DNA from: Stictocephala bisonia
Lineage: Eukaryota; Arthropoda; Insecta; Hemiptera; Membracidae
Assembly (NCBI GenBank): GCA_035578905.1
Contig: JAQJVL010002618.1
Location: 1-64,000, forward strand
DNA length: 64,000 bases
Reading direction: 5' to 3'
Within the stretch, counting starts at the first letter, position 1. Every line of letters starts with the position of its first letter. Positions 26,798 to 37,780 of this stretch are shown piece after piece. The notes beneath the pieces are model-generated. The model worked only from the letters and a program-made list of their open reading frames with translations. It searched no databases and was not told where the DNA came from. The position numbers and the translations under genes are program-made.

Positions 26798-28270
26798 CTG
26801 TCGAATTAAAAAAGCAATGTACTCTAGTTTGAACCTCTGCTACAAAATAAATACTCATCCGATTTCGTTTTGTTGCACACCATCTTATTTAATTCCACGT
26901 AATATAATATAACTTGCATATTTTTTTGAGGACTTTAAGAATTTGTTATAGTGGGTAGAATACAAAAAACTGGAAATTTTAGCACTTTTGGATTAAAGCT
27001 CGACTTCAAAAATGTATAAAACAAAAATTACTAAAGATAAGTTAGTGAAACTTTAACCACGCGTGAAAATGGTTGTTTTTTGTAGTTTTTCCAGATTATA
27101 AAATTCTTACTTTTTACCAAATATTTTGTTGTAATATTTGTAAACCCTTGCAATCTTAAAAATGGCTGATCGTAAAACCTCCAAAACAGTTCCAAAACAC
27201 CGGATTTAAAAATAAAGTAAGATTATAAAACGGTAAGTGCGATAAGGAAATCTTGAGATTTTAAATCGCATGAAAAATCAACTGACATTAATGTGCCGTA
27301 AATCGCGCTACCGCCGGACCTCTAAACGCGGTGTTGCCACATCATGCAGCTGTATTTCCTCCCCGTTTTAGGGACCTTATTAGCTATGAATGACAGGTAG
27401 ACATGTTACAGCTAAAGGTTCACTGATTAGTACATCCTGCAAATCACCAAGAGAATGGGTGCCTCTCATTTTCACGTTACATTAAGCTTGGTACATGTGA
27501 AATTTACGTAATTGTAAATAAGTTATTTTTTTTATTTGACCATATCTTTTAGAGCTATAACATTTTTAAATCTGTCGTTGGAGATCCAAAGCCTTCATGA
27601 CAAAAGGTGATGGAAAATGGTTTAAATTTATATAGAAAACATGATTGATTAACTGTTCAATACTTCCTCAATAATAAACCTTTCGTACACTGTTTAAATA
27701 ATTCTAGGCAACGCCGTAATGCTCAAGGGAAACTGGTTTTGAAGTGCTTGGCCGGCTGAATTACTTACACACGATCGAACATTGATGTCTGTTGAATTAT
27801 CATGTGATATAAAATGTGATACAACTTACCGTTTTATAATCTTACTTTATTTTTTAATCCAATATTTTTGAGCCGTTTTAGAGGTTTGTATAATCAGCCA
27901 TTTTTAAGATTGCAAGGGTTTACAAAAATTACAACAAACCCTTTTGTAAAATAAGTAAACATTCAGAATTTGGACAGACTACGAATTACAACTTTATTCA
28001 TGAGTGGTTAAAGTATTACTGACTTATCTTTAGTAGTTTTTGTTTAAAACATTTTTGAAGTTGAGCTTTACTCCAAAATTGCTAACATTTTATGCTTTTT
28101 GTATTCTACCCACTATAAACAATTCTTAAAATCTTAAAAAATACGTAAGTTATATTATATTACGTTAAATTAAATAAGCTAAATTTTGGTGTACAGCAAA
28201 CGAAATCGGATGAGTAGTTATTTTATAGCAGAAGGTCAAACTCGAGTACATTGCTTTTTGAATCCGACAG
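26798..28270. mobile_element. Long-TIR element, 440-bp inverted arms
   Basis: Left arm 26798-27237 and right arm 27835-28270 are diverged inverted copies. Outer ends read CTGTCGAATTAAAAAAGCAA and the reverse complement of CTGTCGGATTCAAAAAGCAA; inner ends read AAAACGGTAAG and CTTACCGTTTT. The 600-bp centre has no recognised transposase. No clear target-site duplication was seen. Confidence 0.85.
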
Positions 28271-29272
28271 GAGTTTTTCCATCCTCACATGAACTAGCAA
28301 CTAACTACTCAATGGTGTGCCTAAACATTATGTGTATGATTTTAATTGCGAAAAAAATATATGATATCCATGACGTAGTCATCACTGACAGATTTAAGTC
28401 TGAAACTATCGATAGATTAATCATAAAGTATCTATAAAAAAGCTTCATAAATAATAAACAGAACATTTTTTATACAATGATATACAGGACAAAACAGCAC
28501 AGTACGACTTAAGCGATTGTACCTAAGCCAATTAATACTTATTTTACCAAAACCTATAATTTTCTAGACCCAAGAATTTTTGAAAAATTACCGAATAATA
28601 TTCTTAATGAAAATAGTAGAGCTGTTTTAGGGGAAAAAATTAAGATTATGACTTCTTAGTATAGAAAAGATGGAAGAAATATTATTTTCTATACCCAAAT
28701 AAAGAGACTTTATTATGACATTTATTCACATTTCTTTGGAATAAATTGTATTTGTGTGAATCTATGAGTATATGCGATTATGATTTGTAATTATTAATGA
28801 TCAAGTGTTCATATGTTTATTTAACGTAGGTTTTCAATTTTTTCTTTTTTGTATTGGAAATCTCAGTTATTTTGTGATGTTGTTTTCTGTTATCTTAAAT
28901 TTAATATTATATCTTGTATATATGTAAATTGAGGTACAATATGTAATGTATAAAAAATGAAATTAAATTATTTACAGGCTCTAGTTTTAAATATTATATA
29001 AATCAAAATATTTCAATTTTTTAATATTTTAATTTTTTATTATTGAATATTATATGGATTAAAGTTTGGAAATTAAATACTAGGTGATATACAATTGTTT
29101 AGTTACTTGATAAGTTGCTGAATGGTAAAAACCTTCAAACAGGCTTTGCCTGTTTGTAATATCATAAGATATTTTGAATTCATTTGAATAAACTCTCTCT
29201 GACTAAACATTACCAGTTTAGCCATAATAATGTGATCAGGATAATTCTCGTTACTAAAAAAAGAGCTACTTG
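28271..29272. other. AT-rich DNA with a possible LINE C-terminal scrap at 28440-28650
   Basis: Plus-strand NFLDPRIFEKLPNNILNE (28558-28611) resembles the GxxLFNxLPxxI block at LINE ORF2 C-termini. The flanking frame is too decayed to join. Nothing else is supported. Confidence 0.35.
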
Positions 29273-29645
29273 TTGACAAAGTGTTTGGGAGATTGTAGGC
29301 GATAGGTTCCATGCTCGGTCCTTTTAATATCGACACGGCGTCCGCTCAATGGTTGCCATCGATGTGGACCCTACTAGAGAAATCTGGGGTGTCCATGTTG
29401 GATGTTAGCCAAGGTTCAAATGTTGTGTAGGGAAGAGAACTAAGTGTCAGACTTGTCATTTAGGGTCGGATTCCACGTCAAGCTGTAGGTCCCATAGTTG
29501 CCCTGGCTATTGGGATATTAATAAATAGTCCTTTCTGAGCAAAGTCGAACTCAGATAGTAACAATGACTACACTCGTACATCTACACTCATCTCACTTCA
29601 AATTCGCCCATATCTCTACGATATGCGTCTTGGAAGTGAATAATG
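29273..29645 (+). mobile_element. SINE type C, 5' truncated
   Basis: Starts inside the head (GACAAAGTGTTTGGGAG), keeps the B-box region GATAGGTTCCATGCTCGGTCC and the GTCCGCTCAATGGTTGCC body, and ends in ATTCGCCCATATCT plus CTTGGAAGTGAATAATGAATA. It matches the reverse complement of 17713-18130. Confidence 0.85.
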
Positions 29646-30068
29646 AATAATGGAAACTAAATTATTTCTAAAAATGTTGCATTTTACTGTTAAGAAATTT
29701 TTATTATGGTCTGTCTTAGCATTACAAATTTAATTTTGTTCTATTTTATGTATTTTTTTCAATCTGTCTTGGCATTATGTAAATATGCGCAATGCGCTTA
29801 CTTATGTATCCTTGAATATATATCCTGTATATGTTTTGAGAAATAAACACTATTATTATTTATATCTAATCTCTCTAATAAAAACTTTTAAGACCATAAC
29901 TCAAAAAAGACATAACATATTTCATTAGTTTTAAAATGAGACGGCTAACTGAAACAGTTACAAAAATTCATAATTTAATAATCTACACATATCAATAACG
30001 TATTTAGGTTTTGAATTTAGGGTCTGCACGACTTAGTGGGAACTATTCCAGATCTGCAACTACCAACG
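29646..30068. other. AT-rich intergenic DNA
   Basis: Nothing supported. Confidence 0.4.
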
Positions 30069-31243
30069 AAATAGTGTATTTCATAACAAGAGTGGAAAAT
30101 GGGATTTTGCATGTTCGAGACCATATGTTTGAAGTGCGAGACTTGTCGAGCACTTCATTTGGTCGAGAACATGCAAAACATTTTCACTTGAGTTTTTAAC
30201 GATATTTTTCACAATACTACTGAATAAAAAATGTTGGAATGTTAACTTTTTATTTAATTAGCAACATTTTATAAAATCAGCTCTACTATTTTAAATGCAC
30301 ATTTAAATTAATTGTACAGTTATGATTGTTGGAAATAGATATTCCTTTCCAGCCACGAACAAAACTTCTTGTACTCTTCATTCTATCTTTCCTTTGATTT
30401 TTTAGGAAGAAAATCATGTATCACTTCCTCCACTCTACTTTTTAACGACAAGGGCACAGGCACCTCCATTTCAGTTGGTGAAACGATAACAAGAATGTTT
30501 TTGAAAGCTTTTGAAGGTTATTAAGTTGTTGATAGTGGACAATTTTCGAACGTAAACAATGTTACTTTCGACTGTCAACAATAGACAGCTGTGGGAAATG
30601 TGACGTTTCGCTGGTTATAAACACTTAACGAGTTTTCACAAATAATATTTTCACGACACTACTATGAGTTCAGCTGTTTTCGTTAAGTGTTTATAACCAG
30701 CGAAACGTCATATTTCCCACAGCTGTCTATTATTGACAGTCGAAAGTAACATTGTTTACTTTCGAAAATTTTCCACTATCAACAACTTAATAAACTTCAA
30801 AAGCTTTTAAAAACATTCTTGTTATCGTTTCACCAACTGAAATGGAGGTGCCCGTGCCCTTGTCGTTAAAAAGTAGAGCGGAGGAAATGATACATGATTT
30901 TCTTCCTAAAAAATCAAAGGAAAGTTAGAATGAAGAGTACAAGAAGTTTTGTTCGTGGCTGGAAAGGAATATCTATTTTCAACAATAATAACTGTACAAT
31001 TAATTTAAATGTGTATTTAAAATAGTAGAGCTGATTTTATAAAGTGTTGCTAATTAAATAAAATGTTAACATTACAACATTTTTTATTCAGTAGTGTTGT
31101 TAAAAATATCATTCCAAACTCAAATGAAAATGTTTTGCATGTTCTCGACCAATTGAAGTGCTCGGCAAGTCTCACACTTCAAACATATGGTCTCGAACAT
31201 GCAAAATCCCATTTTCCACTCTTGTTATGAAATATACTATTTT
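30069..31243. mobile_element. Near-perfect 560-bp palindrome with a 50-bp loop
   Basis: Arms 30069-30630 and 30681-31243 are inverted copies with only scattered differences (for example GTGCCTGTGCC against GTGCCCGTGCC). The loop is 30631-30680. Inner arm ends: GGTTATAAACACTTAACG and its inverse. Each arm contains the same short coding-like fragment. Confidence 0.9.
30841..30990 (+). pseudogene. Fragment like the N-terminus of a Crypton/tyrosine-recombinase-type protein
   Basis: From ATG 30842: MEVPVPLSLKSR, then MIHDFLPKKSKES, a TAG, then NEEYKKFCSWLER. If the TAG is a mutated Tyr codon, the order LPxKSKExYxxxYxxFxxW is like the SAM-like N-terminal domain of Crypton-type and phage-integrase-fold tyrosine recombinases in animal genomes. 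The inverted copy on the minus strand (30330-30475) has the same TAG, so the stop predates the palindrome. No catalytic domain is present. Confidence 0.45.
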
Positions 31244-32409
31244 ACACATATTACGTTTGTACACATCACTATTACATAACTGACTCAAAGTGTCCATATA
31301 TATACATATCTAAAGCTTGCCTCGATCAGATATTTTTATTCACGAAAAACATCCCAATAGCTTTTAACATAAACATCAACATTGCCAAATACACTCTCCT
31401 CTTATTAGATTACAAATCGTATTGGAGAAATCCAGCTTGATATCTTGAAATATAGACATGTCAACAGAATATGTTTTTAAATTGATACGAATTTCTTGTT
31501 TTGTTAAGATAGTGAGAAATAAATAGCTATGAGGACAAATAATCACTATAAATTAATATATCAAAAATTAAACATAACTACTGAACATTTCCAAATAAGT
31601 ATCATAGTATTTTTAATAACTGCTGTAAAATATATTCACGAAAAAATCTATCATAATGTTCTGGAACACTGATCATTGAATAATTTATGTTATTACAGGA
31701 GTGTGAATAATTTATAGCAACATTTTGAATAAAGGAAAAATGGAAAGAAGACTGAACATGTCATTGTAAACTTTGAAGGTCATAGTTCAGTTTATAAATG
31801 TGTTTATATTTGTATAATTTTTTTGTTTAAACAAAAACTACTTTTTAACTATATAAGATACTCACGCAAAACATTTCGTTTTATTGATACATTTAAAATG
31901 TAGAAATAACATATTTTGAATTCATCTGTATAAACTGTCTCTGGTTAAACGTCATTAGTATTTTTAATCCAATAATTTTTAAAATAACGTTAAATTATTT
32001 ATATCGTTTACTGTGTATTAATATCAAGATAACTCTCAGTATAAATAAACTGTTAAAAATCAAATTTCTTTTGTTAGTTTACATTTACATTAATAATCTA
32101 TAACAATATGATATTTCATATTAAAAAAAGACTAACTTTTGCTACATTTTAAGTAATTAAGATAGTTTAATAAAATTAATTTTTTATAAGAATCTGAACA
32201 TTATTTAAGGGTGAAAACTACAGTGGGAAATTTCATAAACATATATAGTAACGAATGAAAAACTAAAATAAAACATTATCCTGACGTGTTGTGGAGATAA
32301 TTTGTAGAACTTGAAATTTTTCTTTAGAGTATGAAATTAGTCTCCATAAATACTAGTTTCACTGAAAAACTGACATTGTAAATTAAAATTTCAAAGCAAA
32401 ACACTAAAA
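31244..32409. other. AT-rich intergenic DNA
   Basis: Nothing supported. A short stretch at 31912-31965 resembles 29165-29220, so both may belong to one old repeat. Confidence 0.4.
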
Positions 32410-32850
32410 TATAGTAATGGACCCTTAGTTATTAAGAACTGCCTTGAGAGCCGAGAGCTGTTAATGGGGATCCTGCTGAAATGTAATTCCTTTGTTTGGT
32501 TTCATTACTTCTGTATCTTAACTGCGCACCGTAATTTCTAATCAACCTACTTTTGTTATTTTTAAGTCCATTCAATGGGCTAATTAAAAAGAAGACTAAA
32601 ACTTTTTACAGTTACGAGTCGCAAGTTGTTAAACCACCAAAGGGCATAGAGTCGTTTATCAGGCGGCTGGTGAAAAGTTTAGTCATTTGTGTTGTTTAAT
32701 AGCCAATTAGTTTACTAAATAAGCAATTTTAATTATAAAACAAACAACTGTCATAACTTGTTTAGTAAATGATCTTGATAAACATTTCAAACTACCTCGT
32801 AAAACGCGTTAATTTAATTTAATGTTCAGAGCTCGACAATTTTTACGAGT
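32410..32850. promoter_or_regulatory. Candidate conserved non-coding element (tentative)
   Basis: A repeat-free stretch of balanced composition in an AT-rich setting, dense in homeodomain-like cores (GGGCTAATTAAAA, GTTAATGG, CCAATTAG). No frame is open across it. It looks like an ancient enhancer, but the call rests on composition and motif density only. Confidence 0.25.
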
Positions 32851-32980
32851 AAGTAAACAAACATATATATCTGCTTGAATATTTCTTCAAAAATGTCATT
32901 TAAAGTAGCTAATAGATTTAAATATATTTACATGCCAGTAGAATTATTAATGTAAAAAACTTAAAAGCAATAATTACATT

Positions 32981-34145
32981 TTCAACAAAAGGCCTGAGGG
33001 TGACTAATATAGGCCTGAGGGTGACGGTACTGACCCACCCACCCACCCCTAAACGTACATTAGTATTGACCCACTCACCACCCTAAACATACATTGGTAT
33101 TGACCCACCCTCCACCCTAAACGTACATTGGTATTGACCCACCCGCCACCCTAAACGTACATTGGTATTGACCCACCCGCCCCCCTAAAAGTACATTGGT
33201 ATTGACCCACCCGCCACCCTAAACGTACATTGGTATTGACCCACCCGCCACCCTAAAAGTACATTGGTATTGACCCACCCGCCACCCTAAACGTACATTG
33301 GTATTGACCCACCCGCCACCCTAAACGTACATTGGTATTGACCCACCCTCCACCCTAAACGTACATTGGTATTGAACCACCCACCACCCTAAACGTACAT
33401 TGGTATTGACCCACTCACCACCCTAAACATACATTAGTATTGACCCACCCGCCCCCCTAAACGTACATTGGTATTGACCCACCCACCACCCTAAACGTAC
33501 AGTGGTACTGACCCACCCGACCACCCCTAAACGTACATTGGTATTGACCAACCCACCCCCTCTAAACGTACATTGGTATTGACCCACCCGCCCCCCTAAA
33601 TGTACAGTGGTATTCACTCACATAAACCTATACAAACATTTATTTATTGTGTAGGCCACCAGTACATCTTGTATTCATACTTAAAATTACAATAGAGAAT
33701 AACAATAGTGATAAAAAAACAAACAAAACAAAAAAATAAATAATGATAACTATATTATATTAATGATAGTAACAGCAAGACAACGCACAAAAATAATAAC
33801 GTACTTTGGTAGTGACCCACCCACCCACCCCTACACGTACATTTGTATTGTATAGGTGGGTCAATACACGCACAGTGGTATTGACCCACCCACCCACCCT
33901 TACACGCACAGTGGTATTGACCCACCCACCCACTCTTACATTGACACATCCTACCCAAACACGTACAGTGCATTAACCCACCCGCCCACCCAAACACGTA
34001 CAGTGTATTAACCCACCCGCCCACCCAAACACGTACAGTGTATTAACCCACCAGCCTCCCTAAACGTACATTGGTATTGACCCAGCCGCTACTCTAAACG
34101 TACAGTGGTACTGACCACCCTTCAGGATACAGATCCCACTGTATG
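32981..34145. repeat. 34-bp minisatellite (TTGACCCACCCGCC type), two blocks
   Basis: ACGTACATTGGTATTGACCC recurs every 34 bases from 33018 to 33620 and, in more varied form, from 33800 to 34120. The blocks are separated by A-rich unique DNA. The array starts right after two GCCTGAGGGTGAC units of the neighbouring 20-bp repeat. Confidence 0.95.
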
Positions 34146-34184
34146 TATATAGGAGGGTGGGTGGGCAATACCACCGTATGTGTG

Positions 34185-35165
34185 TGGGACTCTAAGGTGA
34201 CTAATAGAGATCTGAGGGTGACGGTAGAGGACTGAGGGTGACTAATACACGCCTGAGGGTGACGATAGAGGACTGAAAGTGACTAATAGAAAACTGAGGG
34301 TGATGGTAGAGGACTGAAAGTGACTAATAGAGATCTGAGGGTGACGGTAGAGGACTGAGGGTGACTAATACACGCATGAGGGTGACGGTAGAGGACTGAA
34401 AGTGACTAATAGAAAACTGAGGGTGACGGTAGAGGACTGAAGGTGACTAATAGAGATCTGAGGGTGACGGTAGAGGACTGAGGGTGACTAATAGAGGCCT
34501 GAGGATGATCAGTAGAGGACTGAAGGTGACTAGTAGAGGCCTGAAGGTGACTAATAGAGATCTGAGGGTGATCAGTAGAGGAATGAAGGTGACTAATAGA
34601 GATCTGAGGGTGTCCAATAGAGTTGGTGTCTATCGCCGGCCGGCAAGTGTGCTATGTTAATATGTTTAAATGTTTATAGTTTATATTTTAAATGTTTTAA
34701 TGTTTAGTGTAATGTAAATAGTGACGTTTTTGGAAAGCCTGATGATGAAGCTCTATGCTTCGAGATGTACATAGCAGATTACGTTTGAAGAACTGTTGAC
34801 AGGAAAAAAGGTAATTTAACCAGTATTATTTCTATGTCCAATAGAGGCCTGAGGGTAACCAACAGTGGTCTTAGGCTGACCACTAGAGCTCTGAAGCTGA
34901 CAAGTAGAGGCTGGAGACTGACCAGCAGACACCTGAGTATGAACGGTAGAGGCCTGAGGGAAACCATTATGTCGTTAGAGGCCTACTGGTCACTGGCAGA
35001 GCCCTGAGGGTGAACAGTATGGGCCTGAGAGTGAGAATTAGAGGCCTGAGGGTAATCGGTAGAGGCCAGCGGCTGATCAGTAATAGCCTGAAGGTGATCG
35101 GTGGAGGCTTGAGGTTGATCGACAGAGGCCTGAGACTACTGTTAGAGGCCTGAGGCTGAATAATT
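34185..35165. repeat. 20-21-bp minisatellite (TGAGGGTGACGGTAGAGG type)
   Basis: Alternating TGAGGGTGACGGTAGAGGAC and TGAGGGTGACTAATAGAG units, becoming more diverged after 34850. The array is interrupted at 34623-34834 by an insertion. Confidence 0.95.
34623..34834. mobile_element. 212-bp insertion with 12-bp target-site duplication
   Basis: TGTCCAATAGAG occurs at 34611-34622 and again at 34835-34846, exactly bracketing non-repeat DNA inside the minisatellite. The insert contains GGAAAGCCTGATGATGAAGC and ends ATTATTTCTA. The length of the duplication fits LINE-driven insertion. No A/B boxes are seen, so the class is open. Confidence 0.75.
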
Positions 35166-37403
35166 TAAGATATAATTAGAATTATTTATTGATTAAAAAA
35201 TAATAGTAAAAGGAAATACGCCTCCGTGGTCAGTTAAGATGACTTCAAAATTCATATGTATGGGGGAAAAGACGCACATACGTATATGGAGAGAAATGAA
35301 TTGTCTGTGCCAATTTTTATTTTTTTGTGTGTATTTTTAGGGTGCTAAACTGTAACAAGTGGTCCATTTGTGCAAAAGCCTACCTCAAAACACAAACAAG
35401 TAAAGAAATTAAGAAAAATAAACAGACAATTTTACTGTCCCAAAGAATAAGAGAAAAGACCCACCTGTTCCTGTTCACAAGATAATAATTGGGTTTAAAA
35501 TGTAATAAAGTAAAGTCGACTTATACATTTCTTAATTAGAATCGTATGTCTTTAGTAGAAATACAGCAGTGTTTGGAGTGTATCGGTCGAGATACCTTCA
35601 TTTTCTATAGGGCTATCCTTCAAGATTTTACACTGTCTCTGTGAGCCAGAACCCCGATGTGGTGAACATTTGCTTTAAACATGTAGTTTTTATGTGTAGT
35701 AGATGTTATCCCCCTTCTCGAAAGCATCCTTTATGAGGAAAGGTGGATGGAAATTACTAAAAATATTAATAGTTAGATGAAATTGTTTCATAATGATGGC
35801 TGTAACAATTTCTGAGAAAAAATTGTATAACTGTAAAAATTGTTATTTGTGGAAGTATAAAACATTATTAAATTTGTTTCCTATTGGACTGTATAACTTA
35901 TGTTAGTTCAGTAGCCTCATTAGGTGACTTATAACGTTTTACGTTATACCTTACAAACGTAAGAGTTTTAACAGCAAGATCTCTAAATTTCGTACTTTGA
36001 AAGTAACGCCTCACATACAATCCCTATCAATCGCTGCGCTCGTGACTCCTCGGTCTTCGACCTCCCTATGTGACTTGTTAACAAATTTTAGTGGTTAAAA
36101 TGTAATAATTAAAATCATTAAGAGTATTAACATATTTATAGAATAATTATAAACAATAAATTATAGCCTATTTAAACACTTAAATTTCAGTGTTATATTT
36201 AACAGCTGATAAATACAGACATATATGCATTCACTTTTTTATTAATAGATCAAACAAAACTTTCACTCGATCAATAAAAATTACTCTCACTAAAATTAAG
36301 AAAGATCTTTAACCTTCTCAGTATTACAAAGATCGTTATTTATATTTGAACAGCTGTCGAAGTTCATAAACTTTATCATTTACATTTGAATACCTCATTC
36401 TCTTTGACCAATTTAAATCTCTCTCCATGTTATTCTTATGGCCGATAAACGTAAATCGATAAAGATAAATATATTTATGTTTTTAAGAAGTTATATGACA
36501 GTAAATCCTTTGAGAGGCTTTATTTTCTAGCTGGCTTATCCTTTTGACCTCAGGTTCTAACTTTTGTATTGTACAAACAAATACCTTTACATAACTCGAG
36601 GTAGGCTTACATTTATTATTTTTAAGACTTCCTTTATGGGGCATCCCCTTGCCATGCGAAAAACAAGAAAATATTATTAAATGTTTGGTTTAAGGCCATT
36701 TAAATAACTACACAGTTTCGTTCAATCTCTTTCAATAGTTTTAAAATTAACAAATATATTCCAGATTTTTGCCCAACTCTGTATATGTGTTTTATATTAA
36801 ACTCAATAAAACATAACTGTAAACCGAAATGTTTTTATAACAAAAGCAATTAATATTTGTATGATGTGCTATGTAAAAAACTGCGTAAAGCTAAAATATG
36901 GAGTACCTGTTTTTTAAATGACCGTATTCAACGAGTGACTCAGACAGTATGAAGCCAATTTGCAAGGCAGACACTTCCACGTGTGTCTTCCTCTCCATCT
37001 TAAGCCTCAATTCTGTTTTCATTTAATAAATTTAACAAGAATAAAGTATTATAACCAAAAAAAGAAAATGTTTACTTTCCGTATATGGTGCCCATTGTGA
37101 CTGTTTAAACCTTTTGAAGCATATTTACTTAACAATTGTATCATTAAATTAATTGTTATTATAAATAGGAACGAAATCAAATACGTCTTACATTATTTAA
37201 TTTGATAACGTATAACGAACCCCACGGTACAATTCATATTACTAAAGAATGTCTTATGTTACCAGGAGTTAGGGCTAAGAAACCCTCTCTAAGACGTAAC
37301 CTGGGGACCACCAGCTTAATGTGACTTCCGAACATAGGGGAAAGTTTATTTAAAGTATATTTTTATTTTATATTAGTAAAGAACATTCTTTTCTATGTCG
37401 GAA
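35166..37403. other. AT-rich intergenic DNA
   Basis: No gene supported. Two patches look like fragments of interspersed repeats: 35990-36080 (GC-richer) and 37255-37345 (containing GTAACCTGGGGACCACCAGC). Confidence 0.4.
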
Positions 37404-37780
37404 CTGGTGGCGCAATACTGTAACCCAGGGACAAAAGGAGATTGTCAGTTCTATGCTTAATACCGACACGGCGTCCGCTCAATGGTTGCCATCGGCGTGG
37501 ACTTTACTAGAGAAGTCCGGGGTGTCCATGTTGGATGGTAGTTAAGGTTCAGATGTTATTTAGGGAAGAGAACTGAGTGCCAGGCTTGTCAGTTAACTGA
37601 AAATCAGATCAACACTACGTGATTCAGATTCCATGTAAAGCTGTAGGTCCCTTAGTTGCCCTAGCTATTGTGCTATTAATTAATATCTCCTTCTGAGGAA
37701 CGGTCGACCTTAGTAACAATGACTACACTCATACAGTACACTCATCCGCCCCTCATATTCGCCCATATCTTGACGATACC
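37404..37780 (+). mobile_element. SINE type C, deletion in the B-box region
   Basis: Head GAACTGGTGGCGCAATACTG, body CGTCCGCTCAATGGTTGCC, tail TTCGCCCATATCT. Compared with 17713-18160 it lacks the B-box region between the head and the body. Confidence 0.85.
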
